Shown here: positions 17,648 through 25,131 of the stretch, piece by piece
Layout of the letters: each line of letters starts with the position of its first letter
Position numbering within the stretch: position 1 is the stretch's first letter
NCBI GenBank assembly: GCA_965203565.1
Contig: OZ241896.1
Location: 3,286,001-3,350,000, forward strand
Length of the DNA stretch: 64,000 nt
Direction of reading: 5' to 3'
DNA from: JAAXGX01 sp965203565
Lineage (GTDB): Bacteria; Acidobacteriota; Vicinamibacteria; Vicinamibacterales; UBA8438
The notes under the pieces: generated by a model
What the model saw: the letters and a program-made list of their open reading frames with translations, nothing else
Databases searched by the model: none
What the model was told of the DNA's origin: nothing
Position numbers and translations under genes: made by a program

Positions 17648-18166
17648 GTGACCCTGCCCGCCAGCGCGGCGGAACGCCTCCCGACGCACGTGCCGGAGCC
17701 GCACCGGACGGCCATCGCCGCAGCCGCGGAGGCCTGGAGCGCGCTCGGCGACCCCCGGCTCCGCTCCCTCGTGCTGTTCGGATCGACAGCCCGGGGCCGA
17801 ACCGCCGCCCGATCGGACGTCGACCTGCTGGTGGTCGCCGACGGATTCCCCAGAAGTCTGGCCGAGCGCCGGCGACCCCTCCTCGCAGCGTGGTCCGGCC
17901 TGCGGGAGCGACGGGCGCTGCCCTCGGTCGAGTGGAGCCTCGTGACGAAATCGCCGGAGGAGGCGCAGGTCCGCAGCCCGCTCTACCTCGACATGGTCGA
18001 GGACGGCGTGATCCTCCTCGACCGCGGCGGCTTCTTCCAGGCCGTCCTCGACGCCATGCGCGCGCGCATGCAGGCGCTCGGCAGCCGGCGGGTGTTTCTC
18101 GACGACGGGCGTTGGTACTGGAATCTGAAGCCGGACTTCCGATTCGGCGACGTCGTGGAGATATGA
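17648..18166 (+). CDS. MNT-type nucleotidyltransferase domain protein
   Basis: A 172-residue protein with the minimal nucleotidyltransferase motif GSTARGRTAARSDVDLLVVA: Gly45-Ser46 and the metal-binding Asp57 and Asp59. The following HEPN gene overlaps by four bases, giving the classic MNT/HEPN two-gene toxin-antitoxin layout, in which the MNT protein is usually the antitoxin and may AMPylate its HEPN partner. The C-terminal half (PLYLDMVEDGVILLDRGGFFQ) is typical of this group. GTG start, likely leaderless. Activity is inferred from family and context. Confidence 0.85.
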   Translation: MTLPASAAERLPTHVPEPHRTAIAAAAEAWSALGDPRLRSLVLFGSTARGRTAARSDVDLLVVADGFPRSLAERRRPLLAAWSGLRERRALPSVEWSLVTKSPEEAQVRSPLYLDMVEDGVILLDRGGFFQAVLDAMRARMQALGSRRVFLDDGRWYWNLKPDFRFGDVVEI

Positions 18167-18630
18167 CCAGCGCCGCCATGGGACGCCGGTACGTCGAGGA
18201 GGCTGCAAGCCGCAGGGAGCTGGTGCGCCTCGCCGCCGAGCGCGGGCTGTGGGCCACCGTCGTCCGGGAAGCGCAGGAATGCGTCGAGCTGTTCCTGAAA
18301 GGCTCCCTGCGGCTGGTCGCCGTCGAGCCCGCGCGCACGCACGACGTCGCCGAGGTGATGCGCCTGGAAGCCGAGCGCTTTCCGGGCTGGTTTCGCGCGG
18401 AGATCGATCGGTTGGCGACCATCTCGACCGAGATGGCGGGCGACCGCGGCATCGCGTTCTACGGCGACGAACGCCAGCATCTCGGGCCCCAGGATCTGTT
18501 CGATCAGGCGGACGCCGACCGCGCGGCGAGCAACCTTGAATACGTCGCCGATCTCTGCACCCGCCTGCTCGCCGCCGTGCGCGACCCTCCCCGGAAGGAC
18601 GCGCCGCATCAGAAGAACCGCAGCGAGTAG
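18163..18630 (+). CDS. HEPN-domain protein, partner of the MNT nucleotidyltransferase
   Basis: A 155-residue all-helical protein. Two long helices bracket the segment ECVELFLKGSLRLVAV, followed by ARTHDVAEV around residues 57-65, the usual HEPN His-Asp position. HEPN partners of MNT proteins are often RNases, but the full Rx4-6H RNase motif is not obvious, so it might be a non-nuclease HEPN. Start ATG 18163 overlaps the MNT stop (ATGA); ATG 18178 is an alternative. The last 22 bases overlap the end of the converging TonB receptor gene. Confidence 0.8.
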   Translation: MTSAAMGRRYVEEAASRRELVRLAAERGLWATVVREAQECVELFLKGSLRLVAVEPARTHDVAEVMRLEAERFPGWFRAEIDRLATISTEMAGDRGIAFYGDERQHLGPQDLFDQADADRAASNLEYVADLCTRLLAAVRDPPRKDAPHQKNRSE

Positions 18631-21275
18631 CCGACCCGGACCCCGCGGCCGCTCTCCGGCGCGAAGTCCTTGATGAACGACGTGTGGTTCCGGTAGAGCG
18701 CGTTCGTCAGGTTGTAACCGGTCAGCGTCAGGACGTGCGCCGTGTGCTGACCCGGCCAGACGTACGACGCGCGCAGGTCGACGACGGCGTAGCCGGCCGT
18801 CTCCGTCTCGCTCCGGTGGACGTCGTCCTGCCGGGCCGCGAAACTCAGCCGCGGGCTGACCGTGAACCCGCCGTACGGCAGATCGAGGCTCAGCGTCCCC
18901 CGCAGCGGCGGGATGAACGGCAGCGGCTCCCCCGTCGGCGTCAGGGTCGCCTCCACGAGGCCGAGGCCGAGCGTCGCCCATGCCCGGCCGCCCAGCCGCA
19001 CGCTTCCCGTCGCGTCGAAGCCGACGAACCGGCTGTCGCCCTGGACGAAGTCCAGGACCTGCAGGCTGTCTCGCACCTCCCCGGTCCGGTCGCCGTAGAT
19101 GAAGTTGTCGATGCCGTAGACGTAGAAGTTGAAGTCGCCGCGGACCCGGGCGGTCCGGTGGCGGAAGCTCAGGTCGAGGCCGAGCGTCGTCTCGGCGTCG
19201 AGATTCGGATTGCCGATGTCGAAGGAGAGGCTCCCGCCGTGCGGACCGAAGTTGTACAGCTCTTCGACCGCCGGCGCGCGGTGCGAACGGGTGAAGTTGG
19301 CGACGAAGGCGCTGCCGGCCCCGAGGTCGGCGCGCAGGCCGACGGAGGCTGACGCGCCGCGGAACTGCCGGTCACGGGGATCGGGCGCCGGGCGCGCTTC
19401 CGCGCCGTGGTCGTCGTCGTGGTCCGCGCCGTGGTCGTCGTCGTGGTCCGCGCCGTGGTCGTCGTCGTGGTCCGCGCCGTGGTCGTCGTCGTGGTCCGCG
19501 CCGTGGTCGTCGTCGTGGTCCATGTCGTGGTCGTCGTCGTGGTCCATGTCGTGGTCGTCGTCGTGGTCCATGTCGTGGTCGTCGTCGTGGTCCATGTCGT
19601 GGTCGTCGTCGTGGTCCGCGTCGTGGTCGTCGTCGTGGTCCATGTCGTGGTCGTCGTCGTGGTCCATGTCGTGGTCGTCGTCGTGGTCCGCGTCGTGATC
19701 GTCGTCGTGGTCCGCGTCGTGCGCATGCCCGCCGCCGACGCGCGCGGTGGTCCGGTAGTCGTTCTGCTCGATCCGGCCGCCGAACTGCACGCGGTAGCGG
19801 CCGAAGTTCAGCTCCTCGTAGGCGAAGGCGGCGAACGCGGTCTGATCGGTCGGCGGCGCCAGCGCCTCGACGCCGACCGCCTCGAAGTCACGAAACTGCA
19901 TCCAGGCGCCGAACCGGCCGGACAACCGGTTCACCTGCTGCTGATCGACGTCGGCCCGCACCACCCACGCCCGGTTCATGAACCGGGTGCCGACGTTCTC
20001 GACGCCGTGATCGATCTCGATTTCGTCGTGGCTCCAGTCGATGACGTTCAGGCTGACGCGCACCCCCTCCACCACCCGGTTGTCCAGGTTGCGGAGGCCG
20101 ACGTCGAACCGGCCTGCGCGGCGGCGGAAGTCGAGGTCGATGTCGACGTCCTCCGCATCGTCCGCATGCGCGTCCTCGTCGTGATCGCCGTGATCGTCGT
20201 CGTGGTCCTCGCCGTGCCCGTGGTCGTGGAACATGCCTGCGAACGGGACGCCGTACCGGCCGTCCTCGGCGGTCACGCCGCCGCTGGCGAACAGCCGGTC
20301 ACCGAACCAGCCGAGCCCGGCCCGCACGTTCGTCAGTTCGGTCCTCGAGTTCTCGACCGTTCCCTCCGGCGTCTCGTAGTCGCCGGTGCGGCGTACGCTC
20401 CCGCTTCCCCAGAAAACGGCGGCGCCGAGCGCGTGCTGCAAGCTGGCGTTCGTCCCCGCCTGCCGGTTCGCGCTCCCGGCGTCGGCGCTGAACTGCGCCC
20501 GCGTCCCGTCGAACGGCGACTCGCGGTAGCTTTCGTGCGGCGTGATGACGTTGACGACACCTCCGACGGCGTTCGAGCCGTAGAGCAGCGTCGCCGGCCC
20601 GCGGACGACCTCGATCCGCTCGGCGCCGTTCGGATCGATGGAGACGCCGTGATCGCCCGATTGGCTGGACAGGTCGCCCGTACGGACGCCGTCCTCCAGG
20701 ATCAGCACCCGGTCGTTGTCGAACCCCCGGATGATCGGCCGGCTCGTCCCGGGGCCGAAGCTGCGGCTCGCCACCCCGGGTTCGTGCTGCAACGCGTCGC
20801 CGAGGCCGACGGCCGACTCCCCGATCAGATCGAACGAGTCGAGCGTGGTCACGGCGTTGAACGCCTCGAACGCCGTTTCGGCCCCGCTCACCGTGGCGGT
20901 CACCGCCATGTTCTCGTGGTGCGCCAGCGACAATTCGAGCGCGAAGTCGACAACCGCCGTCTCGCCCGCGGCTACGGTGACCATCTGGCGCTCCGCGGTG
21001 AGATGCTCCCGCTGGGCCAGGACTTCGTACTCGCCGGGCGGCAAACCGCCGACCTCGAACGCCCCCCGCTCGTCGGTCAGCGCGAACCTCCCCGCCCCGA
21101 TCACCAGGATCGTGGCGCCGTGGACCGGATCGCCCCCCTCCACCAGCGTCACCGCGCCGCGCACGGCGCCGGTCTCCTGCGCCCGCGCGGGCGTTGCGGC
21201 TCCCGGAAACAGAAAAGTGACGACGACGATCGCTGCGGCGGCCTTCCCGATACTGCTTACGGACAGTCGATGCAT
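18609..21275 (-). CDS. TonB-dependent receptor with Asp/His tandem tract (probable zinc/metal receptor)
   Basis: An 888-residue outer-membrane receptor. Parts in order: signal peptide (LFPGAATPARAQE), CarboxypepD_reg-like domain (VRGAVTLVEGGDPVHGATIL), plug (RPIIRGFDNDRVLILEDGVR, VVRGPATLLYGSNAVGGVVNV), and a barrel ending GVRVGYSLRFF. A first His/Asp loop lies near residue 360 (HDHGHGEDHDDDHGDHDED). A second, around residues 520-625, is 13 tandem copies of an 8-residue unit xDHDDDHx. His-rich extracellular loops are known in ZnuD-type zinc receptors, so zinc or a similar divalent ion is the likely cargo (inference). ATG at 21275 matches the signal peptide. Its 3' end overlaps the HEPN gene by 22 bases. 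Confidence 0.92.
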   Translation of the reverse strand: MHRLSVSSIGKAAAAIVVVTFLFPGAATPARAQETGAVRGAVTLVEGGDPVHGATILVIGAGRFALTDERGAFEVGGLPPGEYEVLAQREHLTAERQMVTVAAGETAVVDFALELSLAHHENMAVTATVSGAETAFEAFNAVTTLDSFDLIGESAVGLGDALQHEPGVASRSFGPGTSRPIIRGFDNDRVLILEDGVRTGDLSSQSGDHGVSIDPNGAERIEVVRGPATLLYGSNAVGGVVNVITPHESYRESPFDGTRAQFSADAGSANRQAGTNASLQHALGAAVFWGSGSVRRTGDYETPEGTVENSRTELTNVRAGLGWFGDRLFASGGVTAEDGRYGVPFAGMFHDHGHGEDHDDDHGDHDEDAHADDAEDVDIDLDFRRRAGRFDVGLRNLDNRVVEGVRVSLNVIDWSHDEIEIDHGVENVGTRFMNRAWVVRADVDQQQVNRLSGRFGAWMQFRDFEAVGVEALAPPTDQTAFAAFAYEELNFGRYRVQFGGRIEQNDYRTTARVGGGHAHDADHDDDHDADHDDDHDMDHDDDHDMDHDDDHDADHDDDHDMDHDDDHDMDHDDDHDMDHDDDHDMDHDDDHGADHDDDHGADHDDDHGADHDDDHGADHDDDHGAEARPAPDPRDRQFRGASASVGLRADLGAGSAFVANFTRSHRAPAVEELYNFGPHGGSLSFDIGNPNLDAETTLGLDLSFRHRTARVRGDFNFYVYGIDNFIYGDRTGEVRDSLQVLDFVQGDSRFVGFDATGSVRLGGRAWATLGLGLVEATLTPTGEPLPFIPPLRGTLSLDLPYGGFTVSPRLSFAARQDDVHRSETETAGYAVVDLRASYVWPGQHTAHVLTLTGYNLTNALYRNHTSFIKDFAPESGRGVRVGYSLRFF
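19404..19716 (-). repeat. 24-bp tandem coding repeat (13 units) encoding xDHDDDHx
   Basis: The core reads GTGGTCGTCGTCGTGGTC on the plus strand, with only the first and last residues of each 8-aa unit varying (Ala/Met and Asp/Gly). Met and Ala units are grouped, as expected from recent slippage or unequal recombination. Copy number probably varies between strains. Confidence 0.93.
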
Positions 21276-21392
21276 GATTCCCCTCTCCAACCGTTGGCGC
21301 TGCAATGCGTCCGACCAAGGTCGAGCGGCGACGAGCAGGCGATCAGCACACCGGCTGTCGCTGCACGACCGACGGAGGCAACGTGACGGGAA
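21276..21392 (-). other. Intergenic leader of the Asp/His TonB receptor
   Basis: 117 bases between the small CxxCH protein and the receptor. No clear sigma-70 promoter or AT-rich palindromic Zur-like site is seen, so co-transcription with the upstream small gene is likely. Confidence 0.3.
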
Positions 21393-21698
21393 TCAGACGG
21401 GCGGGCCGCGAGCGGGAAGGCGAGAGAAACGGCCGGGCGCGCTCCAGCCGGCGCGGAGCTCCGGCGCGAACACCGCCGGCCGCGAGGCCGGGCCGACCGA
21501 GATCGAGTCTGCGAGGTCAGCGGCAGGCTGACATCCGAAATGGCAGACGGTGCAGTCCTGCTCGCCGGCGTGCGCCTCGTGCCAGCCGGCCGCGGCGGAC
21601 GCAGCGCCGATCAGCGCGATCGCCAGGGCGGCGATCGCTACACGCCAGCCGGAACGGCTCCGGCCAGCCGCGGCGTGCACAAGACCTCCTGCCGCCAT
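21393..21698 (-). CDS. Small single-pass membrane protein with a CxxCH motif
   Basis: A 101-residue protein with one hydrophobic helix (WRVAIAALAIALIGAASAAAG, about 18-38), then WHEAHAGEQDCTVCHFGCQP near 39-58 and a disordered tail. The Cys pair plus His formally matches the CxxCH haem-attachment motif, but the neighbouring His residues suit metal binding equally well. Similar small proteins with CxxC after a helix (DUF2946-like) often precede metal-related TonB receptors, and here the receptor gene follows 117 bp downstream in the same direction. ATG at 21698 is chosen; GTG 21680 and an upstream extension are possible. Confidence 0.6.
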   Translation of the reverse strand: MAAGGLVHAAAGRSRSGWRVAIAALAIALIGAASAAAGWHEAHAGEQDCTVCHFGCQPAADLADSISVGPASRPAVFAPELRAGWSAPGRFSRLPARGPPV

Positions 21699-21707
21699 CC
21701 CGCCGCT

Positions 21708-21738
21708 ACGATAGCCGAAGCCTGTGCGTCCCGTCAAC
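21708..21738 (-). repeat. 31-bp sequence shared with 27398-27428 (promoter-like or boundary repeat), left copy
   Basis: 28 of 31 bases match a second copy in the same orientation 5.7 kb away. On the minus strand it contains TTGACG, an 18-base spacer and TATCGT, ending 10 bases before the ATG of the small membrane protein, so it could be that gene's promoter. It also marks the left edge of the mobile island, so a recombination or attachment-site origin is equally possible. Confidence 0.5.
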
Positions 21739-22117
21739 GGACAGTCTCTTCCAACGACAAATGAGCCTGAAGCACGCACCGCCTGCAACCTGCAACCGCA
21801 ACGCCGCGCCGACGCCTGCGCGCTGGTGGCCACGACCCTGCAACGGTTCGACTACGCCCTGTGTGGGAAGGCCGACAAGGGCCTGCTGCGCCGCTTTCTG
21901 TGCAAGGCGACCGGTCTGTCACGGGCGCAGGTCACCCGCCTGCTGCGCCAACACCGGACCACCGGCGCGATCACCGACCGGCGCGGCGCTCCGCGCCGGC
22001 CGTTCGCCCGCCGCTACACCCGCGCCGACGTCGGGTTGCTGGCCGAGACCGACGCGCTGCACGGCACGCTGTCCGGCCCGGCCACGCGCGCCCTCCGTGC
22101 GCGCGCCTGGCATCTGT
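21724..22117 (+). pseudogene. Truncated integrase/transposase N-terminus
   Basis: About 130 residues of a DDE-integrase-type transposase: RFDYALCGKADKGLLRRFL, then an HTH region GLSRAQVTRLLRQHRTTGAI and FARRYTRADVGLLAETDALH, ending LSGPATRALRARAWHL. These are the N-terminal helix-turn-helix and linker of ISNCY-like integrases. The whole catalytic domain is missing, because IS3-type end sequence starts at about 22118 and replaces it; the frame continues only 19 residues more. The GTG at 21724 is the first in-frame start. Confidence 0.7.
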
Positions 22118-22142
22118 CTGGAGTTGACCCGGTTTTGCGGAC
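22118..22142 (+). repeat. Extra IS3-type left end
   Basis: CTGGAGTTGACCCGGTTTTGCGGAC resembles the complement of 25132-25156 (about 19 of 25 bases). It lies directly outside the left end of the IS3-family element, so two IS-like ends are stacked in tandem here. Confidence 0.5.
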
Positions 22143-22179
22143 TGAGGTGGTCCCGCATTTTTGGACAATCCGTTAGCCC

Positions 22180-23640
22180 CAATACTGTTGCTTTAAGACT
22201 CACGCCTCCTGTATGCTGTCCCGAAAAGGCGGGAAACGCGGAGGGGTGGATGTCCCGAACACAAGCGGTTCTGCTTGGTGGTCCTCGGCTGTCGGACTAT
22301 TTGAGCATCGGGGTGCTCGCGCAAGTGTACCCGATCACGTCGGTGCGCGCGGCGTTGGCTTCGTGTGGTCGGGCAAGCGGTCGGCAGCGAGATCTGCCGG
22401 CCGAAGCGATGGTGTATTACGTCGTGGCTCTGGGGCTGTTCCGGTCGGTGTCGGCGCGGGAGGTGCTGCGCTGCTTGCTGGAGGGACTGCGTTGGGTGTC
22501 GTCGGACTCGGCGGCGTTGCGGGTGTCGGGAAAGTCGTCGATTTCGCGTGCGCGTGCGCGCTTGGGACCGGAACCGTTCGAGGCGTTGCGCGCGGTGCGG
22601 GTCAAGCCGCTGGCGGATCCGGCGACGCGCGGGGCGTGGTATCGCAACCGTCGCCTGGTAGCGTTCGACGGGTCGGCGTTGAACGTGCCGGACGAGGCGG
22701 GGAACCGGGAGACGTTCGGGGCGCCCGGGGCGTCACGGGGCCGTGCCGCTTTCCCGCAGGTGCGCTTGACGGCGCTGGTGGAGTTGGGGACGCGGGCGGC
22801 GTTCGCCTGGCGGGCGGGGGCGTATGGCGAGTCGGAGGAGACGCAGGTCGAGACGCTGCTGCCGTGGTTGTCGGCGGGGATGCTGGTGCTGGCGGACCGG
22901 GGCTATTGTGGCTTCCCACTCTGGCGGCGGGCGTCGGACACCGGCGCCGACCTGCTGTGGCGCATGAAGGCGAATCTGCGCCTGCCGGTGCTGGAACGCT
23001 TCGCCGACGGTTCCTACCGGAGCATGCTCCGGGGCAGCGGACAGGATCGCCGGCGCAGTCGGGGCGTCTGCCCCGTGCGGGTCGTCGAGTACACGCTGGA
23101 CGGCGCCAGCGGCGAGGTCTACCGCCTGGCCACCACTCTGCTCGACCCGGCCGTTGCGCCGGCGGCCGAGATGGCCGCCCTGTACCATGAGCGTTGGGAA
23201 GTGGAAACTACCTATGATGAGGTCAAGACGCACATCCTGGGTCCCGGCGCCATCCTGCGCAGCAAGACGCCGGACCTGGTGCTGCAGGAAGTGCACGGTC
23301 TGATGCTGGCGCATTACGCGGTGCGGCGCCTGATCCACAAGGCGGCCCGCAGGGTGGACGAGGACCCGGACCGTCTTTCGTTCGTCCACGCCGTGCGGGT
23401 CTTGCGCCGCCGTGTCGAGCACCCCGGCGTTTCCCCCCTCGGCGCATGAGCAGCTCCACGACCGCGTGCTGGAGGAGATTCTGGAAGAGCGAGCGGTCTC
23501 CAGTCGCGGTCAGAAGAAACCGCGCTGCGTCAAGCGGAAGATGAGCGGCTACCCGCTCCGCCGCCCTGGCCCGGTGTCCCGCCGCAAGTGGGACTGGACG
23601 CCGCACATTGTTGCATCAGAACGCTAAAGCAACAGTATTG
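22180..23640 (+). mobile_element. IS4-family insertion sequence nested in the IS3-family element
   Basis: About 1.46 kb with 16-bp perfect terminal inverted repeats, CAATACTGTTGCTTTA at 22180-22195 and its complement at 23625-23640. It carries a DDE transposase gene. It interrupts the left part of the IS3-family element, between the outer inverted end and orfA. A convincing direct repeat at the target is not seen. Confidence 0.85.
22250..23627 (+). pseudogene. IS4-family transposase, frameshifted near the 3' end
   Basis: The first frame (22250-23449, 399 residues) has the DDE core of IS4 transposases: VAFDGSALNVPD, LADRGYCGFPLWRRA, and the Y-2-R-3-E-6-K signature YHERWEVETTYDEVK. It begins at ATG 22250 after GGAGGGG. 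Around 23412-23435 the homologous C-terminus (PAFPPSAHEQLHDRVLEEIL through HIVASER) continues in the +1 frame and ends at 23627, inside the right inverted repeat. A single indel probably split the gene. All three catalytic residues are upstream of the shift, so partial activity cannot be excluded. Confidence 0.85.
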
Positions 23641-23679
23641 CGGTTAAGGTGTATTCCAGAGCCTTGTGGAGGCGCTGGG

Positions 23680-24675
23680 ATGACGACGAGACGCCGGCGG
23701 CGGTTCACGGCGGAGTTCAAGAAGCGGGTGGCGCTCGCAGCGTTGCGGGGCGACCGCACGGTGCAGCAGATCGCGGCCCGGCACGAGGTGCATCCGAACC
23801 AGGTGAGCCTCTGGAAGCGCCAGGCGGTCGACGGGTTGGGGGAGGTCTTCGCCGACCGCAGGGCGTCCCGGCAGTCGGAGCACGCGACGACGATTCGGGA
23901 TCTGCACGCAAAGATCGGCGAGTTGACGGTGGAGCGGGATTTTTTCTGCGCGGGTTCCCACGCTGAGCCGCGCCGCGCGTCTGGAGCTGCTCGACCGCGC
24001 CGGCGCGTTGAGCGTCAGCCGCCAATGCGCCTTGTTGCGGATCAGCCGCTCGTCGGTGTACTACCGGCCGCGGGGGGCAAGCGCGGAGCATCTGGCGTTG
24101 ATGCGCCGCATGGACGCGCTGTCGCTGCGGCATCCGTTCTACGGCAGCCGGACCATGCCGTCTATCCGTACCTGCTCGGCGGCCTGACGATCGACCGCCC
24201 GGACCAAGTCTGGTGCGCGGACATCACCTATATTCCGCTGGCAGCCGGCTTCCTGTATCTGGTCGCCGTCATGGACTGGGCGAGCCGGCACGTGCTGGCA
24301 TGGCGGTTGTCGAACACGCTGGACATCGACTTCTGCCTCGAAGCGCTGGAGGCGGCGCTTCGGACCGCTACGCCGGGCATCTTCAACACGGACCAGGGGG
24401 CGCAGTTCACGAGCGCGGCGTTCACCGGGCGGGTGCTCGCGGCCGGTGCGCGGTGCTCGATGGACGGCCGGGGGCGGTGTCTGGACAACGTCTTCATCGA
24501 GCGGCTGTGGCGGTCGCTGAAGTACGAAGCGGTGTATCTTCACGAGTTGCGCGACGGGTTCGCAGCCGAGCGGGTGATTGCGGAGTGGATGCGGTTCTAC
24601 AGCCACGTGCGTCCGCACTCGGCGTTGGGCGGACGCACGCCGGCCGAAGTGTATGGCGCGGAGCGGGCGGCATGA
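23680..24675 (+). pseudogene. IS3-family transposase orfA/orfB remnant with internal deletion
   Basis: OrfA starts at ATG 23680 (RRRRRFTAEFKKRVALAAL), with an HTH (VQQIAARHEVHPNQVSLWKR) and a coiled-coil tail up to VERDF near 23940. OrfB starts in another frame (SRQCALLRISRSSVYYRPRG, then HPFYGSRTM), and jumps at about 24156 directly to VYPYLLGGLTIDRPDQVWCADITYIPL. This skips an expected 40-50 residues. The rest holds the DDE catalytic core: ADITY, NTDQGAQF and IERLWRSLKYE, ending PHSALGGRTPAEVYG. The orfA frame happens to read through to the orfB 3' part, giving an artificial fusion. Not expected to be active. Confidence 0.85.
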
Positions 24676-25131
24676 CCCGCCGAACAGCGAGACAGGGAGC
24701 TGCGGGCGTCGGCTGCCGGGCGCCTGTCTTGCCGGCGGCGGGGTTCGAACGGCCGTTGCCGTGCAGGGTGTTGCGGCTCGCGTCCCGGGCTGGCGCTGCC
24801 GGTGCGACGCGCAGACGAACGCGGGCCTGCCGTGCCGTGGGACTTCCCTCGGCGCCGCGGGGCGTGGCTGCGGCCCCGGCCGGATCGGAGGGCGCAGCGT
24901 ATCGCCGCCGGGCGCTGTGGACCTGCCCGGACTGTGGACGCCCGGTCCGCAACGGGCTGCATCCGCAGATCGGGGACACGGGCGCCCACAGTCCGTTGGA
25001 AATCTCGCGGGCGACCGCGGGCGATCGGGCCGGCGCCGAGGCCGCGAGATTCCCACAGTTCCACAGCGCTTCATTGTGGATTTACTCCCACGGAAAACCA
25101 CGGCATGATCTGAACCCGAAAGCGTCAATCT
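24676..25131 (+). other. Non-coding right part of the IS3-family element
   Basis: About 450 bases between the orfB stop and the right terminal repeats. No convincing gene is seen. One plus frame has LWTCPDCGRPVRN, a zinc-ribbon-like phrase (about 24910-24950), which may be a decayed passenger gene fragment. The right edge overlaps the extended 3' end of fic. Confidence 0.4.

Noticed and set aside
19407..21386. Plus-strand frame beginning with many Val/Arg repeats
   Set aside because: It is the antisense of the Asp/His tract of the TonB receptor and has no recognisable protein features.
23608..24675. A single continuous 355-codon transposase gene
   Set aside because: The middle section in that frame is nonsense; the true orfB N-terminus is in another frame and a deletion joins the parts by chance.
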